A DNA stretch of 64,000 nt from assembly GCA_963663845.2 (NCBI GenBank), contig OY760650.2:4092001-4156000 (forward strand), read 5' to 3'. The stretch's first letter is position 1, and each line of letters starts with the position of its first letter. This DNA is from Versatilivorator sp963663845. Lineage in GTDB: Bacteria > Acidobacteriota > Terriglobia > Versatilivoradales > Versatilivoraceae. Positions 45,573-55,152 of this stretch are shown in pieces. The position numbers and the translations under genes were made by a program. The notes under the pieces were generated by a model. The model ran no database searches and was not told the DNA's origin. It worked only from the letters and a program-made list of their open reading frames with translations.

Positions 45573-47171
45573 ATGCCGCTGCTTGAAATGCAGGCCGTCA
45601 CCAAGCGGTTCCCGGGCGTGCTGGCTCTCGACCAGGCCCACCTGGCCGTGGAGCCAGGAGAGTGCCACGCCCTGGTGGGGGAGAACGGCGCCGGGAAATC
45701 GACCCTGATGAAGATCCTCTCCGGCGCCTACCAGCCTGACGCCGGCAGGATCCGGTTCGGCGGCCGGTTCCACCAGGTGGACTCGCCCATCGTGGCCAGG
45801 AATCTGGGGATCACCATGATCCACCAGGAGCTGAACCTGCTCCAGGGGATGACGGTGGCCGAGAACATCTTCCTGGGACATGAGCTGGCGCGGGGGCCCC
45901 TGGGATGGCTGGACCGGGAGGCGATGGAGCGCCGCTCGGAGGAGTTGCTGGCCAGCTTCGGGCAGGACATGAGCGGCCGCCTTCCGGTAAGGAGCCTGAG
46001 CCTGGCCCAGCAGCAGATGGTGGAGATCGCCAAGGCCTTGTCGGTGCGGTCCCGCCTCATCATCATGGATGAGCCTTCGGCCATCCTGACCGAGCGCGAA
46101 CTGTCCGAGCTGTTCGGCCTGATCGGCCGCCTCAAGGAGCAAGGGGTATCGGTCATCTACATCTCCCACCGGCTGGAGGAGATCTTCAACGTGTGCGACC
46201 GAACCACCGTGATGCGGGACGGGCGCACCATCGCCACCCGGCCGACCTCGGAGCTGGACCGGGAGGAAGTGATCCGCCTGATGGTGGGCCGCCAGCTCAA
46301 GTCGTCGGTCCGGCGGGCCGCTCCCGACCCGGGCGCGGAAGTGCTCCGCCTGGAGGGCATCGGACAGGCGGGAAAACTGGAAGACATCGATCTCAGGCTT
46401 CGCCGGGGAGAGATCGTGGGGCTCACCGGCCTGGTAGGCGCCGGGCGCACCGAGCTGGCCCGGGTCCTGTTCGGGGTCGAGCCGCCCGATCGGGGACGCA
46501 TGGTCCTGGAGGGGAAGCCGATCCGGCCGCAGTCGCCGCGCCAGGCCATCGACCTTGGAATCGGCCTGCTGACCGAGGACCGCAAGTCTCAAGGCCTGGT
46601 GCTCGGCATGCGAGTGCGGGAGAACACCACCTTGTCCCGCTTGGGCAAGCTGATCCGCTGGGGCCTGGTGGACTCGTTCCGGGAAAGGGAAAGCGTGCAG
46701 GATTTCATCAGGCAACTGGCCATCAAGACCCCCTCGACCGAAGAGCAGGTGCGCAATCTGAGCGGCGGGACCCAGCAGAAGGTGGTGTTGAGCAAGTGGC
46801 TCTTCACCCAGAGCCGCATCCTGATTTTCGATGAGCCCACTCGCGGCATCGACGTCGGCGCCAAGGAGGAGATCTACCGGCTGATGCTTCGGCTGGTGGA
46901 TGAGGGGATCGCCATTCTCATGATCTCCTCGGAGCTTCCCGAGGTCCTCAGGCTGTGCGACCGCATCCTGGTGATGCACGCCGGCCGCATTACCGGAGAG
47001 CTGTCCCAGGCAGAGGCCGATCAGGAAAAGATCATGGCTCTGGCGATGGGTGTCCCCCCGGCGGCGGGCCAGGGCACCGAGGGACTCGGCGCCGACCGGT
47101 CCGTTCAGCCCGAGAGCACCCCCGCCCTGCCGAGCGGATCATCCGAGAGTGAAACACCCAATCGTCAATAA
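45573..47171 (+). CDS. Sugar ABC transporter ATP-binding protein (RbsA/MglA type)
   Basis: 532 residues with two ABC domains. Walker A of the first is GENGAGKST. The second half has degenerate GLVGAGRTEL and a full signature LSGGTQQKVVLSKWLF with IFDEPTRGIDVGAKEEIY. This layout defines the CUT2 family. Its expected permease and periplasmic binding protein are not in the window. The last ~15 residues (PSGSSESETPNRQ) and the stop codon come from a dispersed repeat (from about 47127), so the original C-terminus has been replaced. It probably serves the same sugar as its neighbours. Confidence 0.9.
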   Translation: MPLLEMQAVTKRFPGVLALDQAHLAVEPGECHALVGENGAGKSTLMKILSGAYQPDAGRIRFGGRFHQVDSPIVARNLGITMIHQELNLLQGMTVAENIFLGHELARGPLGWLDREAMERRSEELLASFGQDMSGRLPVRSLSLAQQQMVEIAKALSVRSRLIIMDEPSAILTERELSELFGLIGRLKEQGVSVIYISHRLEEIFNVCDRTTVMRDGRTIATRPTSELDREEVIRLMVGRQLKSSVRRAAPDPGAEVLRLEGIGQAGKLEDIDLRLRRGEIVGLTGLVGAGRTELARVLFGVEPPDRGRMVLEGKPIRPQSPRQAIDLGIGLLTEDRKSQGLVLGMRVRENTTLSRLGKLIRWGLVDSFRERESVQDFIRQLAIKTPSTEEQVRNLSGGTQQKVVLSKWLFTQSRILIFDEPTRGIDVGAKEEIYRLMLRLVDEGIAILMISSELPEVLRLCDRILVMHAGRITGELSQAEADQEKIMALAMGVPPAAGQGTEGLGADRSVQPESTPALPSGSSESETPNRQ

Positions 47172-47590
47172 AGACGAACCACAAATGAACACGAATAGAC
47201 ACGAATACCGATGGACCTGCTTTGCTGCGACGCCGTCACGGGATGAAGGCCCCCCGGGAGCGCGGGCGTCCCGCCCGCACAACACTGGCACAGCCTCACC
47301 CATCTCCTGGACCAGGATCGACCGGCAACGGCGCCAGGATTCTGCTTCAGCTTTGCGCATTCCCGGCATTGGAAGCTGGCTGTTTGCTGAAAAAATCCTG
47401 TGCATCCTGTGCATCGATGTTCATAAACCATCTCCTCATGCTCGACTTTGAACCGGTTTCCAGGCAACAGAGGTCATGGGAGGAAGCCACCCAGGGCTGC
47501 AGCCCTGCCGATGCGGCAGAGCCGTCCCGCTTCTGTCCCTTCGAGGTCCTTCGTGTGACTTCGTGGATCACTCTTTTTCTTGTTTTAGAA
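47127..47590 (-). repeat. Dispersed repeat in reverse orientation, including partial REP-bounded element
   Basis: Read on the minus strand it matches a unit of the 28-30 kb array: TTATTGACGATTGGGTGTTT, TTCGTGTCTATTCGTGTTCA, TTCATCCCGTGACGG, then the REP end CCGGGAGCGCGGGCG near 47254-47268 and GTTGTGCGGGCGGG. The second REP end is missing. Positions 47490-47590 hold the inverse of the CCGCATCGGCAGGG and CACACGAAGGAC modules. It spans the end of the ABC ATPase gene and the whole gap to the ROK gene. Confidence 0.75.
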
Positions 47591-47594
47591 AAGC

Positions 47595-48557
47595 ATGAAG
47601 CGCTTTGCCATCGGGGTCGACCTGGGCGGAACCAACCTGAAGCTGGGAGCCATAGCGGAAGACGGGGAGCTGCTGGAACACCTGGAACTGGCGGCGGACG
47701 CCAGGCGGGGCCCGGAAGTCGTGGTGGCTCGCCTGTGCCGGGCCGTCCTGGAGCTGCGGGACCGCTGGGTCGGCCGCTACGCTCCGGCCGGGATCGGCGT
47801 GGCGGTGGCCGGCATCATGAGGCTCCCCCTGGGGCTGGTGATTGCGGCTCCCAACTTGCCGGGCTGGACCGGGTTCAACGTCCGCGACGGGATCCGCCGG
47901 GAGATGGACGCTCCCTTTACCCTGGAAAACGACGCCAATGCCGCGGCCCTGGGAGAGAAATGGATGGGGGTGGCCAGGGAAATGGAGCACCTGGCCTTCC
48001 TGACCCTGGGGACCGGCATTGGCGGAGGCCTGGTCCTGAATGGCCGCATATGGCACGGAGCCAAGGGGATGGCCGCGGAACTGGGCCACATCAACGTTCG
48101 GCCGGAGGGGCGCTTGTGCAACTGCGGCAACCGGGGTTGCCTGGAAGCCTATGCATCGGCCACCGCGGTGGTCAGGTGCGCCACCGAACTGGTGGACTCG
48201 GGGCGGGCCAGCCCAGGACTGGCGCGACTGGCGCGCGGGGAGGCGCCGCTCACCGCCGATCGGGTCTACGCTCTGGCCCGGCAAGGCGATGCATCCGCCG
48301 GGTCGGTGTTTCAGGAAATGGGCGCCGCCCTGGGAATCGGCATCGCCAGCTTGATTCACATCTTCGACCTGGAGGCGGTGGTGCTGGGAGGCGGAGCCAT
48401 CGCGGCCTGGGACGCCTTTCAGGAGTCGATGTTCGAGGAAGCGCGGCGGCGCTCCTTCGTGCAGCAGGCCGACCCACGGCCGATTCTCAGATCCGGCCTG
48501 GGCAGCCGGGCCGGAATCTACGGCGCCGCCCGCCTGGGATTTCAGGGTGGACATTGA
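47595..48557 (+). CDS. ROK-family sugar kinase (glucokinase type)
   Basis: 320 residues. The phosphate loop IGVDLGGTNLKLGAI is at the N-terminus. The sugar site ENDANAAALGEKW, LTLGTGIGGGLVLNG and the ROK zinc motif CNCGNRGCLEAYAS are all intact. It phosphorylates a hexose, probably the sugar handled by the upstream epimerase and transporter. The gap before its start is wholly repeat-derived, so its own ribosome site and any promoter lie in repeat sequence. Confidence 0.92.
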   Translation: MKRFAIGVDLGGTNLKLGAIAEDGELLEHLELAADARRGPEVVVARLCRAVLELRDRWVGRYAPAGIGVAVAGIMRLPLGLVIAAPNLPGWTGFNVRDGIRREMDAPFTLENDANAAALGEKWMGVAREMEHLAFLTLGTGIGGGLVLNGRIWHGAKGMAAELGHINVRPEGRLCNCGNRGCLEAYASATAVVRCATELVDSGRASPGLARLARGEAPLTADRVYALARQGDASAGSVFQEMGAALGIGIASLIHIFDLEAVVLGGGAIAAWDAFQESMFEEARRRSFVQQADPRPILRSGLGSRAGIYGAARLGFQGGH

Positions 48558-48586
48558 CAGTCTTTTGTGAAAAATGTTACAAAGCG

Positions 48587-49060
48587 GAGGCTTTTGCAAT
48601 AGGCTCGAGAGGCAGTGCTTTTCGGAAGGGTGCTTTCTATTCGCCGCATTCGCGGCTGGGTTGGTGCAGAACCCATACGACCCCAGGCTTCCGCCTGGGG
48701 CTATACGCGGGCGCTGCTTCGCAGCTCTATAAGGATGGCTTGTAGGGGACGTCTCGCCGAGTTACCCACTCCAACCGCAGCTTCGCAGCTCTCCCTTAAC
48801 CCACGACACTGCAAAGGGGAATGTGCTTATTTATTGGAATGAAGCGTTTGCAAGAATCGGCAGAGGGGTCCTTTCCGGGAATGGCCACAAAAGGCACAAA
48901 AACACGAAAAAGAATCCTCTGATCGTCAAGACTCGAAATCACGCACATCATTTTGTGCCTTTTGTGCCTTTTGTGCTTTTTGTGGTGAATGCTGGAGCTA
49001 CCAGCCCTTCACCTTTGCCGCCTCCATGTCATTCCCGATTGGGAATTTTGCAAAGGGCTC
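48587..49060 (+). repeat. MITE-like element with TTGCAA ends (long form)
   Basis: The ends are GAGGCTTTTGCAA (48587-48599) and TTGCAAAGGGCTC (49048-49060), imperfect inverted repeats matching the perfect ends of the 4441-4903 copy. It contains CCCAGGCTTCCGCCTGGG, GCTGCTTCGCAGC, CACAAAAGGCACAAAA and its inverse, and ATTCCCGATTGGGAAT in the same order as that copy. No coding sequence was recognised. It fills the gap between the ROK gene and icd. Confidence 0.8.
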
Positions 49061-49107
49061 AGCGCCCTGTTTTTGCCTGATAGCCACTTCCAGAAAGGGT
49101 GTCGCCC

Positions 49108-50352
<1,245 letters not shown>

Positions 50353-50454
50353 CCGCTTGCCGTTGAGTGTTCATGCGGGCCAGGGCCGCAGCCGGGCAGG
50401 GAAGGGTGAAGACCCGAACAGGCAGCGGCCCTGGAATCGAGAGGAGCGACGTCG

Positions 50455-51381
50455 ATGAGAAGAAAAGTGACCATCGTGGGTTCGGGAAACGTCGGCGCCA
50501 CCGCCGCTCACTGGATCGTGGACAAGGAGTTGGCGGACGTGGTGCTGATCGACATCGTCGAGGGCGTGCCCCAGGGAAAGGCGCTGGACCTGCTGCAGTC
50601 GGGACCCGTGGAAGGATTCGACTCCCACCTGGTGGGAACCAACGACTACAGCGACTCGGCAGACTCCGACATCGTCGTCATCACCGCCGGCCTGCCTCGA
50701 AAACCGGGAATGAGCCGGGACGACCTCCTGATGAAGAACTACGCAATCGTCAAGGGGGTCACCGAACAGGTGGTCAAATACTCCCCCCGGTGCATCCTGA
50801 TCGTGGTCAGCAATCCGCTGGACGCCATGGTGCAGACGGCCTACAGAGTCTCCGGCTTCCCCAGGAACCGGGTGATCGGCATGGCGGGCATTCTGGATTC
50901 GGCGCGGTTCAGGACCTTCATCGCCCAGGAGCTGTCGGTCTCGGTGGAGAACGTCCACGCCTTTGTGCTGGGCGGACACGGCGACACCATGGTGCCCATG
51001 CCGCGCTACTCCACCGTGGCCGGAATCCCCATTACCGAACTCCTGCCCCAGGAGAGAATCGACGCCCTGGTCGAGCGGACCGCCAATGGAGGGGCTGAAA
51101 TCGTGGGCCTGCTCAAGACCGGAAGCGCCTACTACGCCCCCTCGGCCGCGGTGACCGAGATGGTCGAGGCCATCTTCAAGGACAAGCGCAAGATCCTCCC
51201 CTGCGCCGCCTTTCTGGAAGGGGAATACGGGGTGGAGGGGCTCTTCGTCGGGGTTCCGGTGAAGCTCGGCCGCAACGGAATCGAGGAGATCGTGCAGATC
51301 GATCTCCGGCCGGAGGAAGATGCGGCCTTGAAGAAATCGGCGGCCGCCGTCAAGGAGCTGGTCGAGATCATCGAGGTCTGA
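50455..51381 (+). CDS. mdh: Malate dehydrogenase (LDH-like type)
   Basis: 308 residues. The NAD motif is VTIVGSGNVGATAAHWI. Substrate specificity is set by the mobile loop GLPRKPGMSRDD, where Arg marks malate rather than lactate. VVSNPLDAMVQTAYRV and the catalytic His in LGGHGDTMVPMPRYS are present. It interconverts malate and oxaloacetate. It pairs with icd as a small citric-acid-cycle unit. Confidence 0.95.
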   Translation: MRRKVTIVGSGNVGATAAHWIVDKELADVVLIDIVEGVPQGKALDLLQSGPVEGFDSHLVGTNDYSDSADSDIVVITAGLPRKPGMSRDDLLMKNYAIVKGVTEQVVKYSPRCILIVVSNPLDAMVQTAYRVSGFPRNRVIGMAGILDSARFRTFIAQELSVSVENVHAFVLGGHGDTMVPMPRYSTVAGIPITELLPQERIDALVERTANGGAEIVGLLKTGSAYYAPSAAVTEMVEAIFKDKRKILPCAAFLEGEYGVEGLFVGVPVKLGRNGIEEIVQIDLRPEEDAALKKSAAAVKELVEIIEV

Positions 51382-51424
51382 TCCGGCCGGCCCCTGCCAG
51401 CCATCCACGGCGAACGGCCCCGCA

Positions 51425-52504
51425 TCATTGCGGCGGCGGCAGTTTCAGGCGAATGACCTCCCAGCGTTCCCGGCGGTCGAAGATCTTTCCCGGAAAGAGC
51501 CAACTGATCAGCAGTCGCAGCAGGCCGAACCCCAGTCCCACCACCATCGTGATCCCGATCACCGCTCCCACGTAGAGGAACACGCTCAGCATCATCCGTC
51601 CCACCGACAGGGGCTCCGCCTTGGGGTCCCAGCTCACCGAGGAAACATAGGAGACCTTGTCCAGGAAGGACGAGGCGATCTCCGCGTCGGTGGAATCCAG
51701 GACCATCACCACCAGAGGGCCTTCCCGCTTGTAGAAGACCTGCCAGTCGGGGTGTTGGCGCATCAACTGCCGGTAGCCGCTCTGGAGATACTTGCCGGCC
51801 AGTTGCTGGGTGGGATAGATCATCAGCAGGATCCTGGCCGATCCGTCGGCCGTTCGATAGTCCGCCAGCAGGGCTTCGGCTCCGTGGGCCAGACCGAAGA
51901 GGTCTTCCTGCCCCAGCGGGATCCTGAGGCTCAGGGCCTGGTGTCCCATGAGGAACACCTCGCTGCCCGGCGCCAGGTGTTCCCGGGGCAGATAGTCCAC
52001 CAGCGAGGGCAGCGCCCAGTCGGCCGGCAGCTCCCGGGCCAGGAACCGGCCCGCCTCGAGGGCCGCGCGGCGCCCGCCGGACAGATCCGGATGCCGAATC
52101 CTGACGTAGAACCGGCTTTGAGCGAAGGCCACCCATCGATCGCTCTCTTCGGCCAGCCTGGGGAAGCCCTGCGGAGCCCGGGAATCGGACTTCCTGTAGA
52201 GGGTGAAGAGTCCATAGGCGGCCGGGGCGTCCAGCATGCGATAGATCCGAACGTCAAGGGAACGGCCGCGGCAGCGAAGCTTCTGCCGGCCGAGGTCGCG
52301 GAATCCATACTCCGTCAGGATCCGGGCCTCCCCGGGTTCGAAGGCGGCCGAATCGGGAAGGGTGTGTCGGGTCAGGGGACCCAGGGGCGCGCAGCCGGTC
52401 TCCTGAGACAGCTTCTCCAGGAGCGTTTCCAGTTGGACCGGCGCGCCGGCTGCTGGGCGAGGCAAGGCAAGCCCCAGCAGTAGCAGCATGAGTCGTAGCT
52501 TCAC
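51425..52504 (-). CDS. DUF6599-family secreted/membrane protein
   Basis: 359 residues from a GTG at 52504; the longer start at 52558 would overlap the purine permease gene. A signal peptide (KLRLMLLLLGLALPRPAAG) is followed by a domain with LTEYGFRDL, DVRIYRMLDAPAAYGLFTLY and VDYLPREHLAPGSEVFLMG, as in DUF6599 proteins common in Acidobacteriota. A membrane helix near residues 310-335 (LSVFLYVGAVIGITMVVGLG) anchors the C-terminus. The function is unknown. Confidence 0.8.
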   Translation of the reverse strand: MKLRLMLLLLGLALPRPAAGAPVQLETLLEKLSQETGCAPLGPLTRHTLPDSAAFEPGEARILTEYGFRDLGRQKLRCRGRSLDVRIYRMLDAPAAYGLFTLYRKSDSRAPQGFPRLAEESDRWVAFAQSRFYVRIRHPDLSGGRRAALEAGRFLARELPADWALPSLVDYLPREHLAPGSEVFLMGHQALSLRIPLGQEDLFGLAHGAEALLADYRTADGSARILLMIYPTQQLAGKYLQSGYRQLMRQHPDWQVFYKREGPLVVMVLDSTDAEIASSFLDKVSYVSSVSWDPKAEPLSVGRMMLSVFLYVGAVIGITMVVGLGFGLLRLLISWLFPGKIFDRRERWEVIRLKLPPPQ

Positions 52505-52529
52505 GGGATTATTTGCTTTCCGGTTCCAG

Positions 52530-53924
52530 TCAGCCCGACAAAACGAAGTAGACCGCAAAGGCGACGGCGGCCCCGATCATCAGCGCGTGCAGCTCTCGGC
52601 GCTTGCCGGCTGCCAGCTTCAGAAAGGCGTAGCTGATGATGCCGGCCCCGATGCCGTTGCTGATGGAGAAGGTGAAGGGCATGAGCAGCAGGGTGAGGAA
52701 GGCGGGAACGCCTTCGCCAAGGCGGCGCCAGGAGATATCCTGCAGAACGCCCATCATCAGGAATCCCACCAGGATCAGCGAGGGCGCCGTGGCCTGCTTG
52801 GGGACGATCCCCGCCAGGGGGCTGAAAAACATGCCCAGCAGGAAGAGCAGGCCCACCACCACTGCGGTCAATCCGGTGCGCCCGCCTTCGGCGATCCCGG
52901 CGGCGCTTTCGATATAGGTGGTATTGCTGCTGCAGTTGGACAGCCCTCCGGCAACGGCGCCCAGGGAATCGACCAGCAGCACCCGGTGGATTCCGGGGAG
53001 TCTGCCGTCGTCCTGGAGGAAACCGCCCTCTTCCCCCAGCCCCACCACGGTTCCCATGGTGTCGAAGAAATCGGTGAGCATCAGGGAAAAGACGGCCAGC
53101 AGCGCCGACAGCAACCCCAGGCGCGGGAAAAAGCTCCAGTCCCAGCGGCCGAAGATCGCCTCGGGGCCGGTCAGGCCCTGCGGAAGGCCCAGCAGGCTGG
53201 AGGGCACCGTGGCGGCGCCGCCGAATGCCTGTTGGTTGCCGAAGGCGGAGTTCAGAAGGATGGCCACCAGGGTGGTGGACAGGATCCCCCACAGCAGGGC
53301 CGCCCGCACTCTGCGGGACATCAGCCACAGGGTCAGCAAGAAGCCGAAGAGGAAGGTCGCCACTCCCAGGTGTTCGGGATTTCCCAGGGAAAAGGCGCCG
53401 CCCTCTCCTCGGGAAATCAAGCCGGCGTTGCTGAAGCCGATGATCGCCAGAAACAGCCCGATTCCGGCTCCGATGGATTTCTTGAGCGGGGTGGGGATGG
53501 CGTCCATCATGGCTTCCCTGAACCGGGTCAGCACCAGGACCAGAATGATCAGGCCCTGCAAGAGCACCACCGTCATGGCCTGCACCCAGGTGAGCTGCAA
53601 CTGGCCGACCAGGTGGAGGGACACCACGGCGTTCAAGCCCATTCCGGGAGCCAGGGCGAAGGGGTAGTTGCTGAGCAGGCCCATGAGTATCGAAAGCACC
53701 CCGGCAGCCAGGCAGGTGAGGCTCAGAACGGCTCCCGAGGGGAGGGTGGCTCCGCTCGAATCGGGGATGTCGCCCAGAATGGTGGGATTGACGAAGATGA
53801 TGTAGGCCATCACCAGGAAGGTGGAAAGGCCGGCCCGAGCCTCCACCGCCAGGGAGGTGCGGCGGCGGCTCAACAGGAAGGTTCGTTCGAGCCAACTCTG
53901 GGCGAAAGATGGGTTGTCAGCCAT
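52530..53924 (-). CDS. NCS2-family purine permease (AzgA/PbuG-like)
   Basis: 464 residues with about twelve membrane segments. Conserved AzgA-type pieces are ARAGLSTFLVMAYIIFVNPT at the N-terminus, ALAPGMGLNAVVSLHLVG, FFDTMGTVVGLGEEGGFL and SSNTTYIESAAGIAEGGRTG. These mark adenine/guanine/hypoxanthine:H+ symporters. It lies 25 bp upstream of the DUF6599 gene. Confidence 0.93.
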   Translation of the reverse strand: MADNPSFAQSWLERTFLLSRRRTSLAVEARAGLSTFLVMAYIIFVNPTILGDIPDSSGATLPSGAVLSLTCLAAGVLSILMGLLSNYPFALAPGMGLNAVVSLHLVGQLQLTWVQAMTVVLLQGLIILVLVLTRFREAMMDAIPTPLKKSIGAGIGLFLAIIGFSNAGLISRGEGGAFSLGNPEHLGVATFLFGFLLTLWLMSRRVRAALLWGILSTTLVAILLNSAFGNQQAFGGAATVPSSLLGLPQGLTGPEAIFGRWDWSFFPRLGLLSALLAVFSLMLTDFFDTMGTVVGLGEEGGFLQDDGRLPGIHRVLLVDSLGAVAGGLSNCSSNTTYIESAAGIAEGGRTGLTAVVVGLLFLLGMFFSPLAGIVPKQATAPSLILVGFLMMGVLQDISWRRLGEGVPAFLTLLLMPFTFSISNGIGAGIISYAFLKLAAGKRRELHALMIGAAVAFAVYFVLSG

Positions 53925-54051
53925 GTTGTGAAAGAGGCCGTCGCTGCGGACACGGACTTCCGGAGGGCCAGAGCGCCCGTTTCCCCGGAAGCGCTCTCGA
54001 TCTTCTCGACCGGGACAGGCGGCTAGCCCGCATTTCTCACCGGGGGTATGT

Positions 54052-54531
54052 TCAGGGCGCGGTAAATGCCGCGGCGAGGCTCAACTTGCCCCACAGCACC
54101 TTGAAGGTGCCCGCCTTCTGCTCCCCTTCGAGCCTGAGGGACAGGCGGTCCACCTCGGAGGAAGTTTCCTCCTGCTTCAGGGGGACCTCGGCCACCTTGG
54201 CATAGTCGGTGCCGCTGATCTGCAGGCGCCATTTCCCGTCCCCGAGAAACTTGGCCCTCAGAATGTAGGTCCCCCTGGCCACGGAGCTCTCTCCGAATTT
54301 CAGCCCCACCTCGGTGGTCAGGGTGGTGTCTCCGTCCGCTCCCAGGCGCCAGGTCTCCCCGGGATAGATCATGGTCTTGATGTCCCGTCCCTTGAGCGAG
54401 GGGCGTCCGTATTCGATGGTGACCGAGCCGCCATCCAGTTCCAGGGTGGTCTCCCCGCGCGGGTTTACCTGGGCGTGGAGGATCGGCGTGGACAGGATGA
54501 GCATCAAGGCTCCCGGCAATAGCTTCTTCAT
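54052..54531 (-). CDS. DUF2911-family secreted protein
   Basis: 159 residues with a signal peptide (MKKLLPGALMLILSTPILHA). The DUF2911 outline is clear: IEYGRPSLKGRDI, MIYPGETWRLGADGDTTLTT and ARGTYILRAKFLGDGKWRLQ. This is a beta-sandwich family of unknown role found in Bacteroidota and Acidobacteriota. It seems to be a single-gene unit. Confidence 0.88.
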   Translation of the reverse strand: MKKLLPGALMLILSTPILHAQVNPRGETTLELDGGSVTIEYGRPSLKGRDIKTMIYPGETWRLGADGDTTLTTEVGLKFGESSVARGTYILRAKFLGDGKWRLQISGTDYAKVAEVPLKQEETSSEVDRLSLRLEGEQKAGTFKVLWGKLSLAAAFTAP

Positions 54532-54625
54532 GGCGTTCTCCTTGTGGGCTCCCGGAGGTCCGTAAGATTGCCTGTCGTCCCGGCAGACGCCGCCATTATA
54601 CCGCCGCCCGAGAAGGATTGACAGT

Positions 54626-54721
54626 CCGACGCCGATCCTGCTGACCTACCACTACTTCGTACGAACGACGTTCATCGGGAAGCAGTTGAACGGACGCCGC
54701 TATCCACGAGGCGCGACTTGA
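54626..54721 (+). pseudogene. 3' remnant of an OpgC-like acyltransferase gene
   Basis: In frame to the TGA at 54719-54721 the sequence reads ILLTYHYFVRTTFIGKQLNG, then RRYPRGAT. This matches the C-terminus of the complete acyltransferase encoded at 56323-57519 (SYHYCVRATFIGKRLSGRRH). Nothing of the rest of the gene is present upstream. Its stop overlaps the TTG start of the RND fragment (TTGA), as in a former operon. Confidence 0.7.
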
Positions 54722-55152
54722 AGGTGGTGGCGAGCGGCGGGGACGGCGGGAACCGACACGGCGGCCCAATCGCCTACATGGTCCGAAACGAGGTCGCCGC
54801 CAACCTCCTGATGTTCTTCATCCTGGCGGCGGGCTTCGTTTCGGTGAAAGGCCTGGCGCAGGAAGTCCTTCCGGAAATTTTCATGGACCGGATCATCGTC
54901 TCGGTTCGGTATCCTGGCGCTACCCCCGACGAGGTCGAAGAATCGATCGTCTGCAAGATCAAGGACCGGATCGAGAGCGTCGAGGGCATCAAGCGGGTCC
55001 GCTTCAACGGGGCCAACTCAATGCCTCCAATTGGTCCGCCGCTGTTTCGGCGCCATTTTCTCCTGCTATTGCGCCTGAAACCTTCAGCGCGCGTTCCCGG
55101 CAGGAATCCTCTTCCACCTGGTGGATCTTGCGACAGAGTATCGAGCTGTTGA
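54718..55152 (+). pseudogene. 5' fragment of an AcrB-type RND efflux pump gene
   Basis: The first ~95 residues are typical of the N-terminus of RND efflux permeases: MVRNEVAANLLMFFILAAGF as helix 1, then VLPEIFMDRIIVSVRYPGAT and EVEESIVCKIKDRIESVEGI. Complete pumps have about 1000 residues. After about 55005 the homology ends abruptly and the frame runs antisense through the 3' end of the glycosyltransferase gene, so the gene was cut there by rearrangement. Confidence 0.8.

Noticed and set aside
54718..55152. Functional small RND-related protein
   Set aside because: Only the first ~95 residues of a ~1000-residue pump are present, and the tail is antisense to the glycosyltransferase gene.
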